From positions 1-22,450 of the forward strand of contig NZ_CAJTMT010000043.1 in the NCBI RefSeq assembly GCF_910577345.1: a stretch of 22,450 bases of DNA, read 5' to 3'. The notes under the pieces were generated by a model, which saw only the letters and a program-made list of their open reading frames with translations, did not search any database and was not told where the DNA came from. Below, one piece after another: positions 1 through 8,611 of this stretch. The first letter of the stretch is position 1. The number at the start of each line of letters is the position of its first letter. This DNA comes from an uncultured Duncaniella sp. (lineage in GTDB: Bacteria > Bacteroidota > Bacteroidia > Bacteroidales > Muribaculaceae). Both the position numbers and the translations under genes were made by a program.

Positions 1-52
1 GGACATCTTCGATGCCCGTCGCTATGGGTCTACCGATAACCCACACACCTTC

Positions 53-95
53 GCGACAATGCAATTACGCCCTGTGGGCTTCATTGCATTGTCGC
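53..95. repeat. 13-bp perfect inverted repeat (hairpin)
   Basis: GCGACAATGCAAT at 53-65 is the exact reverse complement of ATTGCATTGTCGC at 83-95, with a 17-nt spacer. Related copies follow at 161-171 (ATGCATTGTTG, one base off) and 195-207 (ATTGCATTATCGC, one base off). No T-run follows, so it is not an ordinary terminator. The surrounding 1-240 has no convincing gene. It resembles the hairpin-rich noncoding stretches of Bacteroidota integrative elements, but that is an impression, not a match I can prove. Confidence 0.6.
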
Positions 96-213
96 TCGAT
101 GCGGGGCTACCACCGCACCGCTGCTTCGCAGCTTTCCGGCTGCCTTCCGGCAAGGTGATGATGCATTGTTGCCACGCAGCTTATGCCATAATATATTGCA
201 TTATCGCACCTTT

Positions 214-238
214 TTTGAAAAATGAGGTTCTAACTTTG
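214..238 (+). promoter_or_regulatory. Bacteroidota -7 box with poor -33
   Basis: TAACTTTG at 231-238 fits the TAnnTTTG -7 consensus. A TTTG lies at 214-217, but the 13-nt spacer is short compared with the 19-20 nt seen at the other promoters here. It sits 34 bp upstream of the ATG at 273, with an A-rich leader, and probably drives the truncated reading frame there. The same bases give CTAACTTTGC, close to the GTAnnTTTGC core used by CTnDOT-type integrases. Such cores resemble -7 boxes anyway, so this is only a hint. Confidence 0.4.
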
Positions 239-272
239 CGTCAAAAAAGCAAAGCTAAAACCTCACACAAAC

Positions 273-359
273 ATGAAAAACTTAGAGTATGTTTTCTTAC
301 AAAATATTAGAATCTATTTCTTACAAAATCTTAGAATCTATTTAGTTGACAAGCTCTGA
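273..359 (+). pseudogene. truncated start of an unknown gene (28 codons)
   Basis: An ATG at 273 follows a -7 box and an A-rich leader, the usual Bacteroidota arrangement for a translated gene. The frame runs 28 codons to TGA at 357. It begins MKNLEYVFLQ, and its middle is the 24-bp tandem repeat, read in phase as an eight-residue repeat (YFLQNLRI type). From about 344 the DNA is the antisense of the GH43 domain of the neighbouring gene, so only about 23 codons belong to the original gene. I do not recognise the family. It could instead be a genuine short leader peptide that happens to end just inside the junction. Confidence 0.35.
293..340. repeat. 24-bp tandem repeat, two copies
   Basis: TTTCTTACAAAATATTAGAA plus TCTA (293-316) is repeated at 317-340 with one change (ATATTAG to ATCTTAG). 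The repeat abuts the point where the GH43 coding sequence stops. The unit length is a multiple of three and is open in the plus-strand frame starting at 273. Two copies without spacers do not make a CRISPR array. Confidence 0.85.
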
Positions 360-2888
360 GGAAGAGAAGACGGTGAAATAGTGACCGCCCCAACGTGGAG
401 TTCCGTCAGTTGTGGAGTAGATATAATATTTTCCGGTCTTCTCGGAGTAAAGAATTTCGGGGTCGGCGTGAAAACCGGGAAGTATGGGATTTCTACGTTT
501 GCCAAGCGCGGAGTCCACGGAAGGATACGTACGGAAAAGATGAATCCGGTCGAGAACGACACCATACGTCAATGCTACAAACTGAAGTGTGTGGGCTTGG
601 CCGTCGTTTGGAATGGTGAATTTCCGGATGGCTTGGTTTCTCAATACGTTCATCTTCCATTCCTCACTCCGTCCACGGGTTCGGTAGCTGACATTCGTGG
701 CAATCGGTTTTCCATCAATCATAATGGAAAATGCAAGGTTCTCGCCATCCACGGGATGAACCGGAAGAAGGCGCACATCAATCGTCAACGAGTCACTGCC
801 ACCGACAGCGGGAAGATTGAACTCTATAGTCTCATTCCTGCCGATTGCGGCCGCTCCACCGTCGTAACCGAGATTCTCGCAGTGGGTGAAGTACCCTTTT
901 CCGTCAACGCCATTGAACACGGCAACCGGTCGCTGCGGTTCGGCCATCGGCAGTGAATCTGTCGAATGCGGCACTCGTCCGAATGTCGGCAACTTTCGTG
1001 GAGCCATATCCATTATGCCCTTCCATTTCCCATTGTTATGGATACCGTTGTTGTAGATTTGTGTCAGAGAGGCGATGCTGTCGTATGCCTCATCGCTCTT
1101 CTCCCACCCGCAAATTCCGTGACGTGCCATCTGCGCGTCGATGAACTTTCTGTTCATCTGTGCGGCTGCCTGGACGGGATATTTGACAAGCTGGAAATAG
1201 GCATCCTCCCTATCTTCGGGTATCATCCTGGAGATGGTCTCGACTTTGTCGGAGAGCTGACGGTAGAGTTCTTTCCGTCCACGGATTGAGTCAAGTCCCC
1301 AGGAATTATCGCGGACGGTATTGAAATATGCCTTTCGAGCCTCCTCAGTGCGTGTGTTGGCCATGAATTCAGGCTTTGAGACGTAGGCCAGACGGTAGTG
1401 CTCGTTCATGGCGGGAAGCAGTTCCTCGGCAGCTTCGGCCCCGAATTCACGCGCGAGGAAAGCGGAGAGATGCTTCTCCGGTCCATCGGCTTTAACGCGG
1501 TCAATATCCCACGCCATATCCATGAATAGCTCAATCTGATATTCCGCCGGTTTTATGTCACCGACATTCAGCATCCAAATCTTCCGGATTCCAAGGTCGT
1601 AGGCAAGACTCATCTGCTGATAGAGGAGATAGGGGCTGAATGTCCCAAGCCACAGATAGTCGTGCGGACGTCCCCAGTAGGAAATGTGATAATAGATACC
1701 GTTGCCTCCCTTGCGCCGACGCTCAGCCTCGGTCGGGAAATGACGGATGTAGCCATAGTTGTCGTCACACCACATCAAGGTCACGTCCTCCGGGACTTCA
1801 AGACCTGCGTTGTAGATGTCAAGCACCTCCTTGTAGGGAATGAACACCTGCGGGATTTCTGTCACATCCGGGTTGACATAGCGACTGAGCATATTGCGTT
1901 GGTCGTCAAACACACGGGCAAGCACACTCTTCCTCTCTCGGGTAGTCTTCGCGCCCTTCATCGCACCGTCATGCACTCCGCGCATACCGAGGGTGTAGAG
2001 TATCTCCTGCCCGGCAACGTCGCGGACTCTGTCTTCCCAGAATTGACGGACCGCAGCGTTGTTGTTGACATAGTCATATTCTCCGACGCCCCTGCGCGAC
2101 CACTCACCGGCTGCATTGCAGGCCATCGGTTCGCAGTGCGAGCCGCCTATGTAGATTCCATGCTTTTTCGCTGCCTCTCTGTTGCCTTCCGTGAGGAAGA
2201 AAGGCAGGGAACACTCATGCATCGCGGGCCAATAAGTGTTGGCGCGCAGACGCAGCATAAGTTCGAAAATCCGGCTGTTGGTTTTAGGTCCTATCTGCCC
2301 TTTCGGCCCTCCGGGCTCATAGTTGTTCCCGCTCCAGGGCATCAGTCCCCAGTCCTCGTCGTTGATGAATATCCCACGGTATTCAACCGACGGTGACTGA
2401 CTGTCGCTGTATCCGGCCGGAAGGGTAAACACGTCCGTTTTCCGTGGAGTCACGTCAGCCCACCATTCCCACGGCGACACGCCCAACAGTCTGCTGAGCT
2501 GCATCACGCCGTAGGCTGTACCGTGACTGTCGCTGCCCGCAATGAGCAAGCGTCCGTCGGGAAGCACCTTCAGAGAAAAAGCCTCTCGCTTCCCTTCCAA
2601 TGAGTCCAGAAGCGCATCAATTCCTTTGATTTTGGTACGCAACCCATCGGCTGTCCCGACCACAATCTTCCCTTTCCCCGCATCGCGATGAGGACTTATG
2701 CCAATCACGGCTTCCATGTCCCGGCCAAGCAATTCAAGCGCAGAACCGACCACGGGAGCAGCCTCACCTATCTGTTCGATTTTCAGTTTTTCACCTCTTT
2801 TGAGCTGAAACGCTTTCTCCTTGCCTTGCATTGGGAGCAGGGCCGACATAAAAAGTATGGTAATCAGGAAACAGTGGAGTTTCATCAT
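342..2888 (-). CDS. GH115 alpha-glucuronidase with truncated C-terminal GH43 domain
   Basis: A secreted glycoside hydrolase of family GH115, whose members remove (4-O-methyl)-glucuronic acid from xylan and related acidic glycans. Residues 1-22 form a signal peptide. The N-terminal domain is about 25-160, followed by the TIM-barrel core about 165-600 (VEYRGIFINDEDWG, ANTYWPAMHE, GMRGVHDG, LMWCDDNYGYIRH) and the C-terminal beta-domain about 650-785. These cover a complete GH115. From residue 799 a second module begins, RNPILPGFHADPEILYSE, the unmistakable start of a GH43 propeller with its general-base Asp (D809). It ends at SELVN after about 50 residues of an expected 300, at a stop in foreign DNA. 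The GH43 part must be inactive; the GH115 part may still fold. It starts 6 nt after the GH2 stop, so it is the second gene of that operon. Confidence 0.88.
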   Translation of the reverse strand: MMKLHCFLITILFMSALLPMQGKEKAFQLKRGEKLKIEQIGEAAPVVGSALELLGRDMEAVIGISPHRDAGKGKIVVGTADGLRTKIKGIDALLDSLEGKREAFSLKVLPDGRLLIAGSDSHGTAYGVMQLSRLLGVSPWEWWADVTPRKTDVFTLPAGYSDSQSPSVEYRGIFINDEDWGLMPWSGNNYEPGGPKGQIGPKTNSRIFELMLRLRANTYWPAMHECSLPFFLTEGNREAAKKHGIYIGGSHCEPMACNAAGEWSRRGVGEYDYVNNNAAVRQFWEDRVRDVAGQEILYTLGMRGVHDGAMKGAKTTRERKSVLARVFDDQRNMLSRYVNPDVTEIPQVFIPYKEVLDIYNAGLEVPEDVTLMWCDDNYGYIRHFPTEAERRRKGGNGIYYHISYWGRPHDYLWLGTFSPYLLYQQMSLAYDLGIRKIWMLNVGDIKPAEYQIELFMDMAWDIDRVKADGPEKHLSAFLAREFGAEAAEELLPAMNEHYRLAYVSKPEFMANTRTEEARKAYFNTVRDNSWGLDSIRGRKELYRQLSDKVETISRMIPEDREDAYFQLVKYPVQAAAQMNRKFIDAQMARHGICGWEKSDEAYDSIASLTQIYNNGIHNNGKWKGIMDMAPRKLPTFGRVPHSTDSLPMAEPQRPVAVFNGVDGKGYFTHCENLGYDGGAAAIGRNETIEFNLPAVGGSDSLTIDVRLLPVHPVDGENLAFSIMIDGKPIATNVSYRTRGRSEEWKMNVLRNQAIRKFTIPNDGQAHTLQFVALTYGVVLDRIHLFRTYPSVDSALGKRRNPILPGFHADPEILYSEKTGKYYIYSTTDGTPRWGGHYFTVFSSSELVN

Positions 2889-2894
2889 CTTCAG

Positions 2895-5800
2895 TTACTG
2901 ATTGAGTGTTTCAAGAAATTCTATCTCGACTATGCGAAGTTCCTTTTTGGTCTTGCCATCCCGTTTGGCTTTAACCACATCGAGCTCTCCGGCCTTCGAC
3001 TCGGCAACCTCGACAATCTGGCCAAAGGCATCGCTTTCGGTTGCGCTACCTTTCAGTCTGACGGTATAGGTGTCGGCCATGACCGGTTTTTCGATATTCA
3101 GATGGACATAACCGAGACTGCGATCTGTGTTTCCGCTCCAGACGAGCGTGTCGCCTGCATAGATTTCAAGTGGATAGGAGCGCTGTCGCCAACCGGTCAA
3201 CTTCACGCATATATCATCTATCGCCGCACGGCGCTCAAGGGTATAGGTAATCCATCCGGTCGACAGACGGCCATCGTTGCGCCATTCGCTGAGTTCATTG
3301 TCATCATAACTTGCCGTGACCTTATCCTCATTGCATCCGGCCTTTGCGCTGACCACCCTGACGTCAACTTTCGAATCGGCGTATGATGGACCTTCGGGTG
3401 TCTCTCCACGGTCAAGTCTGGAACTGAGAGCTGCAGCGGGGATGAATTCAGTCAATCCGTCTGTAACCTCGACCGGCTTCGTGTCAAAACTGATTTCCTG
3501 AGTTTCAAATCCGCGAGCGGAGGCGGTGAGAGTGACATGTCCTGCCTCCGGCATCGTGCGGAGCATCACGCGGTTTACTCCGGCCTCAACCGGAAGCGAT
3601 TTTGCGAATGCAAAATTATCCTTCCCTTGGGCAATTCCTCCGCGCCATTCCATCGGACCGGTGAGTTTGAAATCAATGGTGTCATTGGCGAGAGGACAAC
3701 GCCGACCCTGGGCATCGACAACCTCGACCTGCACGAGCACTATGTCCGCGCCGTCGGCATATACGCCTGCGGGCCCTGTCATTTTTGTAAGTTTCAACGC
3801 CTTGGTCTCTCCGACAGTCTCGATGGTTGAGAGCGTGCGCTGCTTGCCATCCATGTCATAACCTATAGCCTCTATCCTGCCGGGCTGATATGGGATGGAA
3901 TCAAATGTGAAGAGGAAACGATAGTCCTGACGACCCGGGCCGTAGCTCTTGCCGTTGACCTTAAGCTCGACCGAGTCGCACGACGATACGACATAGACCG
4001 GCTTAACCGTCCCCTCCGGATAGTTCCAGTGACCGACGATATGAGTGGCGTAATTTTCCGGGTCAACCCATGCATCCCACATCACCTTGTGGGCATAGAA
4101 ACCGTCTTTCGGAATACGCATCGGGTCTACGACACCGCTCAGACGGAAGTTTTCTGCACTACGGCCATGTGTCTGCGTGTCGGAGAAAATGATTTTCGCC
4201 CCTCCGGAGTTCACACGCCGTCCTGTTCCGGGACGCTCTCGCCAGAAGTCATACCAACGGCGGACAAACTCGACCGTCAGCATGTCCTGATTCTGATTAT
4301 ATGCCGTCGCATCCTGTCCCTTGTGGAGTGGCCCGTCGCCGTGACGGTGGTAAGGATAGCTCCAGTTGTCCCAATATTTACGCAGTCCTTCGTCACGGCA
4401 ATACTCCGTCTGCACCATCGGACTGTGTTCGCTCTTGTTGACATAGAGCATCTCCCCGCCATATTCCGACTCGCGGATGTCGAGCATCTCGCGCGAACCG
4501 ATCGCACGGCCGCCGTAAGGGTCATACATGTCGCGGATTTCGCGCATCTCAAGTATGTGGTCACGGCTGATGGATTCATTTCCGCTCTCCCAGAAAATCA
4601 CACTCGGATTGTTGCGGTAATAGATGATTGCATCGCGCATCAGATCCTTGCGCTGTTCCCACCGTCTGTCATTGACATCTTTCTCCGAATCTCCGGCAGG
4701 GAGCATCTGCATCAGCCCGACGCGATCACAGGATTCAACATCCTGCCTCCACGGTGAGACGTGCATCCACCTTACGAAATTGCCGTTGCCTTCGACCACA
4801 AGCGCATTGGAGTAGTCGCTCACCCACGGAGCCACTGACATTCCGACACCGGGCCATTCGTTGCTCGAACGCTGCGCGTAGCCTTTCATCTGAAGGACGC
4901 GGTCGTTCAGCCATATCTTTCCTTCGCCGAAGCGGGTCTTGCGGAAACCGGTAGTCGTGGTGACCTCATCCGTCTCCTTGCCGTCAATGACAAGCGAAGT
5001 CTTCACCTTGTAGAGATAGCCGTAGCCCCAGCTCCAGAAATGTATACCTGAAAGTGGGGCCGAAGCCTTCAGAATCGCACTCTCGCCTGGAGCAATTGTC
5101 ACAGGTGTTCCGGAGAAGGAAGCGACCTCTTTGTTGTCGTTGTCAAAAATCCTTACATTATATCCGACAGTCACACTCTTGCGTCCGTCATTCTTCACCT
5201 CCGACTCTGCATGGATGTCGGCGGTGCGGCTTTTCACATTTATGTCGGTGGCATAGATATATGTTCCTGTAGTTCCAAGATTGCTGTATAGCGGCAGTGT
5301 CTGATAGACCGGATCGGTGATATGCAGCCAAGTGTTCTTGGGGATGCCACCGTAGTTGGCGTTGAAATTGCGGTCGTTCCACTGAAAACGGCTGTCGGTC
5401 GAGCGCTCACGGTAATCCCAGTCATTGTCCGTGCGCACTGCAACCACATTTTCCTTGCCGTAGCGGATGTATGGAGTGATGTCGAATCCGACAGCCATAA
5501 CACCATTTTCATGCAGACCGATGTGCTGACCGTTGACATAGAAATCAGCGCCCTGCCTCACACCTTCAAATTCAAGAAACACCTTCTTCCCTTTGGCCGA
5601 CGCGGGCACTTTGAAATGCTTGCGATACCATGCGACAGTGTCGGTCAGTTGCGCGATTCCAACTTTGTATGCCTCATCCTCATTGAATGCGTGTGGCAGA
5701 CTCACTTTTTCCCAGTCTCCGTCATTCCACGAGTTTTTTTCAGCTCCGCTCTCATCCCCGACTTTCAAAAGCCATCCGGGATTGAAATTATAGGTATCCC

Positions 5801-5903
5801 GCGCAAGCAGGGGCTCAGTCATGAGCAAAGGCATGGCACCACACAGCAGCATACGAAGGATTTTATTTCTGATAGTCATAAGCGCTTGGTTGAATGTAAT
5901 CAT
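2895..5903 (-). CDS. secreted GH2 glycosidase with C-terminal discoidin-like domain
   Basis: A family GH2 enzyme (beta-galactosidase, beta-glucuronidase or related). It has a signal peptide ending near LLA (residue 34), a sugar-binding jelly roll about 40-200, an immunoglobulin-like domain about 210-320, and a TIM barrel about 325-620. The acid/base Glu is in WESGNES (E443), and the likely nucleophile is in MVQTEY (E500). A DUF4982-like domain (about 620-695), an invasin/Ig-like domain (about 705-805) and an F5/8-type beta-sandwich (about 850-965) follow. At about 1000 residues it is at the long end of the family because of these binding modules. An alternative start at codon 9 (5879) gives a tidier signal peptide. 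It is the first gene of a minus-strand operon with GH115, from the promoter at 5975-6005. The exact substrate cannot be read from sequence. Confidence 0.88.
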   Translation of the reverse strand: MITFNQALMTIRNKILRMLLCGAMPLLMTEPLLARDTYNFNPGWLLKVGDESGAEKNSWNDGDWEKVSLPHAFNEDEAYKVGIAQLTDTVAWYRKHFKVPASAKGKKVFLEFEGVRQGADFYVNGQHIGLHENGVMAVGFDITPYIRYGKENVVAVRTDNDWDYRERSTDSRFQWNDRNFNANYGGIPKNTWLHITDPVYQTLPLYSNLGTTGTYIYATDINVKSRTADIHAESEVKNDGRKSVTVGYNVRIFDNDNKEVASFSGTPVTIAPGESAILKASAPLSGIHFWSWGYGYLYKVKTSLVIDGKETDEVTTTTGFRKTRFGEGKIWLNDRVLQMKGYAQRSSNEWPGVGMSVAPWVSDYSNALVVEGNGNFVRWMHVSPWRQDVESCDRVGLMQMLPAGDSEKDVNDRRWEQRKDLMRDAIIYYRNNPSVIFWESGNESISRDHILEMREIRDMYDPYGGRAIGSREMLDIRESEYGGEMLYVNKSEHSPMVQTEYCRDEGLRKYWDNWSYPYHRHGDGPLHKGQDATAYNQNQDMLTVEFVRRWYDFWRERPGTGRRVNSGGAKIIFSDTQTHGRSAENFRLSGVVDPMRIPKDGFYAHKVMWDAWVDPENYATHIVGHWNYPEGTVKPVYVVSSCDSVELKVNGKSYGPGRQDYRFLFTFDSIPYQPGRIEAIGYDMDGKQRTLSTIETVGETKALKLTKMTGPAGVYADGADIVLVQVEVVDAQGRRCPLANDTIDFKLTGPMEWRGGIAQGKDNFAFAKSLPVEAGVNRVMLRTMPEAGHVTLTASARGFETQEISFDTKPVEVTDGLTEFIPAAALSSRLDRGETPEGPSYADSKVDVRVVSAKAGCNEDKVTASYDDNELSEWRNDGRLSTGWITYTLERRAAIDDICVKLTGWRQRSYPLEIYAGDTLVWSGNTDRSLGYVHLNIEKPVMADTYTVRLKGSATESDAFGQIVEVAESKAGELDVVKAKRDGKTKKELRIVEIEFLETLNQ

Positions 5904-5974
5904 GGCAAACGAATGAGCATACCGGCGGTCAAGCCATAGCTATAAGCCATGAGATACTCATCTTATATTCCACG

Positions 5975-6005
5975 CAAATTTAGTTAATTATAAGTCATGC
6001 ACAAA
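5975..6005 (-). promoter_or_regulatory. promoter of the GH2-GH115 operon
   Basis: On the minus strand, TTTG (6002-6005), a 19-nt spacer and TAAATTTG (5975-5982) give a full Bacteroidota promoter. Transcription would start near 5968, leaving a leader of about 65-90 nt before the GH2 start. It is 72 bp from the opposing promoter at 6078. Confidence 0.75.
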
Positions 6006-6077
6006 ATCCGGCTGTGATTCACACGATAAAAAAGTTAAAGACATACTGTGGTCCGTTAAAATTTATTGACAAGCGCA

Positions 6078-6109
6078 TTTGTGGCGAATTTATAAATTTA
6101 GTACCTTTG
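6078..6109 (+). promoter_or_regulatory. promoter of the GH2-esterase-GH43 operon
   Basis: TTTG (6078-6081), a 20-nt spacer and TACCTTTG (6102-6109) match the Bacteroidota consensus exactly. The -7 box lies inside the upstream TTG extension of the GH2 reading frame, so it decides the start: translation must begin at 6133 or 6136. Confidence 0.8.
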
Positions 6110-6132
6110 TTTCACCTTTTTGTAAATTTACC

Positions 6133-8550
6133 ATGATGAATAGATTTCTTGCAATACTTGGCCTTTCTTGTGCTTTTTGGTTCACTTGTCAGGCAGACAG
6201 CCGTGAAGTGGAAAATATAAATTTCGGTTGGCGTTTCTCTCCCGGTGAGATTGAAGCAGCCACTACCTCCGATTTTGACGACAGCAGATGGCAGACAGTC
6301 AACCTGCCTCACGATTTCCAGATAGCCCAGCCCTGGGTCGCACCGTCGGCCGATGAGAAAGCGGACAAAAGCAATTCTGTGGCCAATGTCAGCTCGCGTC
6401 TCAGTTCACGCGGATTCAAGGAGATGGGCACCGGATGGTATCGCCGTCAGCTCGTCGCTGACCCTTCGTGGAAAGGCAAACGTGTCCTCCTCGACTTCGG
6501 AGGCATAATGCTCAACGGCGATGTCTATTTCAACGGCAAACCTGTCGGTGGAACCGACTATGGTTACCTCGGTTTTGAAATTGATGTGACACCGCTTCTC
6601 AATTTTGACGAACCGAATATCATAGCTGTCAGAGCCGACACAGGCAAACCGGAAAATTCACGCTGGTACACCGGAGGAGGTCTCTACCGTGATGTCAATG
6701 TGGTTGTGACTGACCCCGACATGTATTTCACCCGTCATCCACTCTACGTCACCACCCCGGTCGTGGGTACCGACAAGGCAAGTGTGAAACTTCAGGCTGA
6801 AATTGCGGCATTGCGTCACAAGGGCAAAACTCTGACAGTCAACGCCAAAATTTCTGATGCAGACGGAGTCAAGGTCTATGAACGCACCATCGAACTGCCA
6901 TTCAGACGCAAACAAAAGGTAAACGAATACACCCTCGACAGCCTCACGATTGACAATCCCCGCCTCTGGGATTGCGAGAACCCGCATCTCTACACCATAG
7001 AACTCTCACTCCTCTCTCCCGAGGGCAAGGAGCTTGACAATGTCAAGGAGCAATTCGGCATACGCTCAATTGAATATTCACCAGAATTCGGACTGAAACT
7101 CAACGGCAAGAAGACTCTCCTCAAAGGTATTGCCAACCACCACACACTCGGCGCGCTCGGTGCGGCAGCCTATCCCGCTGCAATCGAGAAGCGCATCAAA
7201 ATGCTCAAGGATTTTGGATTCAACCACATCCGCACATCCCACAATCCCTACAGCAAGGAATTCATGGAACTCTGTGACCGCTACGGCATTCTTGTTGTGG
7301 ACGAACTGTATGACAAATGGCTCACCCAATATGCAGGTGGCCGCAAGGACTGGATGCAGCAATGGCCAAAGGATGTACCCGAATGGGTGAAACGTGACCG
7401 CAACCACCCCTCTGTAGTGATGTGGAGCCTCGGCAACGAATTGCAGCTTCTCTGGAATCTCCCCTACGCCGACTGGGGCGTGACACCTTATAAAATGCAG
7501 AAAGTGCTTCTCGACCGCTACGACACCACCCGTCCGGTGACAGTGGCCATGCACCCGCGCGGACGCGATCTGTCGACCGATTCCCTCCCCGCCCCCCTCG
7601 TACTTGAAACCGACATCGCCGCCTACAATTACCGCTACATGTACTTCCCCGGCGACGGCCGTCGTTTCCCTTGGATGATGTTCTACCAGAGCGAGGCCAA
7701 CACCTCCGGCATGGGTCCGAACTTCTACGAAATGAACCTCGACAAAGTCATCGGTCTTGCCTACTGGGGCATGATTGACTATCTCGGTGAGTCACACGGC
7801 TGGCCGGCCAAGGGTTGGACTGAGGGCATTTTTGACATTTCCCTCGAACCCAAACCTATCGCATGGTTCCTGCGCAGCATCTTCAAACCGGAAGAACCCA
7901 TCGTGCATATCGGCATCATCGACAGCGACGACAACACCGTGTGGAACGACGTTAAGGTCGGAACCAAACGCATGTCGGAGCACTGGAACCGCAAACCCGG
8001 AAGCACCGCCGACCTCTACACCTATACAAACGGCGACGAGGTCGAACTTCTTCTCAACGGAAAGAGCCTCGGAAAGAAACGCAACGAGGTTGACAATCCC
8101 AAAAACCGTAACCGCATCCTTTGGGAAAACATTCCTTACAAAGCAGGTGCGCTCGAAGCCGTGGCCTACCGCGACGGCAAGAAAATCGCTACCCACCGCA
8201 TCGAGACAGCCGGGAAAGTCGCCAAGCTCCGTGCCGAAGGCGACAATCAGTCATGGAAAGCCGATGGCATGGACCTCCAGCATGTCAAAATCGAGGCACT
8301 CGACAGCAAGTCGCGCATTGTCCCCGGAACCGATACAAAACTGACATTCAAAGTTGAAGGTCCGGCTGAAATCGTCGGTGTCATCAACGGCAACCTCTCA
8401 AGCGACGAAATGATGACCGGAAACACCCGCAGCCTCTACAACGGCCGTGCCTCCGTCATTCTCCGCTCCACAGAGGAAGCCGGACCTGTCACTCTGACAA
8501 TCACCCCCGAAAACGGCAAGGAAATCAGATACAGGATGAACACAATATGA
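6133..8550 (+). CDS. secreted GH2 glycosidase
   Basis: An 805-residue GH2 enzyme with the compact DUF4982 architecture. The signal peptide covers about 1-21. A jelly-roll domain is at about 25-190, an Ig-like domain at about 195-310, and the TIM barrel at about 315-590. Acid/base Glu is E436 in WSLGNEL and the nucleophile Glu is E521 in YQSEANTSG. A DUF4982 domain (about 620-690) and a C-terminal Ig-like domain (about 695-795) complete it. The start at 6133 is set by the promoter at 6078-6109; a second ATG follows at 6136. It leads a plus-strand operon with the esterase (61 nt downstream) and the GH43, and diverges from the other GH2. Likely periplasmic; beta-galactosidase or beta-glucuronidase activity is plausible but undecided. 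Confidence 0.9.
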   Translation: MMNRFLAILGLSCAFWFTCQADSREVENINFGWRFSPGEIEAATTSDFDDSRWQTVNLPHDFQIAQPWVAPSADEKADKSNSVANVSSRLSSRGFKEMGTGWYRRQLVADPSWKGKRVLLDFGGIMLNGDVYFNGKPVGGTDYGYLGFEIDVTPLLNFDEPNIIAVRADTGKPENSRWYTGGGLYRDVNVVVTDPDMYFTRHPLYVTTPVVGTDKASVKLQAEIAALRHKGKTLTVNAKISDADGVKVYERTIELPFRRKQKVNEYTLDSLTIDNPRLWDCENPHLYTIELSLLSPEGKELDNVKEQFGIRSIEYSPEFGLKLNGKKTLLKGIANHHTLGALGAAAYPAAIEKRIKMLKDFGFNHIRTSHNPYSKEFMELCDRYGILVVDELYDKWLTQYAGGRKDWMQQWPKDVPEWVKRDRNHPSVVMWSLGNELQLLWNLPYADWGVTPYKMQKVLLDRYDTTRPVTVAMHPRGRDLSTDSLPAPLVLETDIAAYNYRYMYFPGDGRRFPWMMFYQSEANTSGMGPNFYEMNLDKVIGLAYWGMIDYLGESHGWPAKGWTEGIFDISLEPKPIAWFLRSIFKPEEPIVHIGIIDSDDNTVWNDVKVGTKRMSEHWNRKPGSTADLYTYTNGDEVELLLNGKSLGKKRNEVDNPKNRNRILWENIPYKAGALEAVAYRDGKKIATHRIETAGKVAKLRAEGDNQSWKADGMDLQHVKIEALDSKSRIVPGTDTKLTFKVEGPAEIVGVINGNLSSDEMMTGNTRSLYNGRASVILRSTEEAGPVTLTITPENGKEIRYRMNTI

Positions 8551-8611
8551 TTTGCAGTCCGTGATGACCATTCCCCTTCCAACCTCACGACAAACGATCC
8601 ATATACCGAAT

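Noticed and set aside
59..310. 83-codon open frame on the plus strand in the left edge
   Set aside because: No promoter or leader before it, no family resemblance, it runs over the hairpin and the later -7 box, and its 3' part is out of frame with the better supported start at 273.
293..340. Two 24-bp repeats considered as a CRISPR remnant
   Set aside because: The copies touch without spacers, have no palindromic character and no cas gene is near.
1662..2396. 244-codon open frame antisense to GH115 (and similar frames at 381-956 and 4029-4757)
   Set aside because: All lie opposite conserved GH115 or GH2 coding sequence and show no recognisable protein features or promoters.
6013..6023. TGTGATTCACA as a CRP-type site
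   Set aside because: The half-sites are separated by 1 bp rather than 6, and Bacteroidota CRP sites are not defined well enough to call one.
6079..6132. TTG-started N-terminal extension of the plus-strand GH2
   Set aside because: A consensus promoter lies inside it and the signal peptide begins at the ATG at 6133.
8552..8611. TTG-started extension of the triple esterase
   Set aside because: It would put 20 polar residues before a normal signal peptide; ATG at 8612 is preferred.
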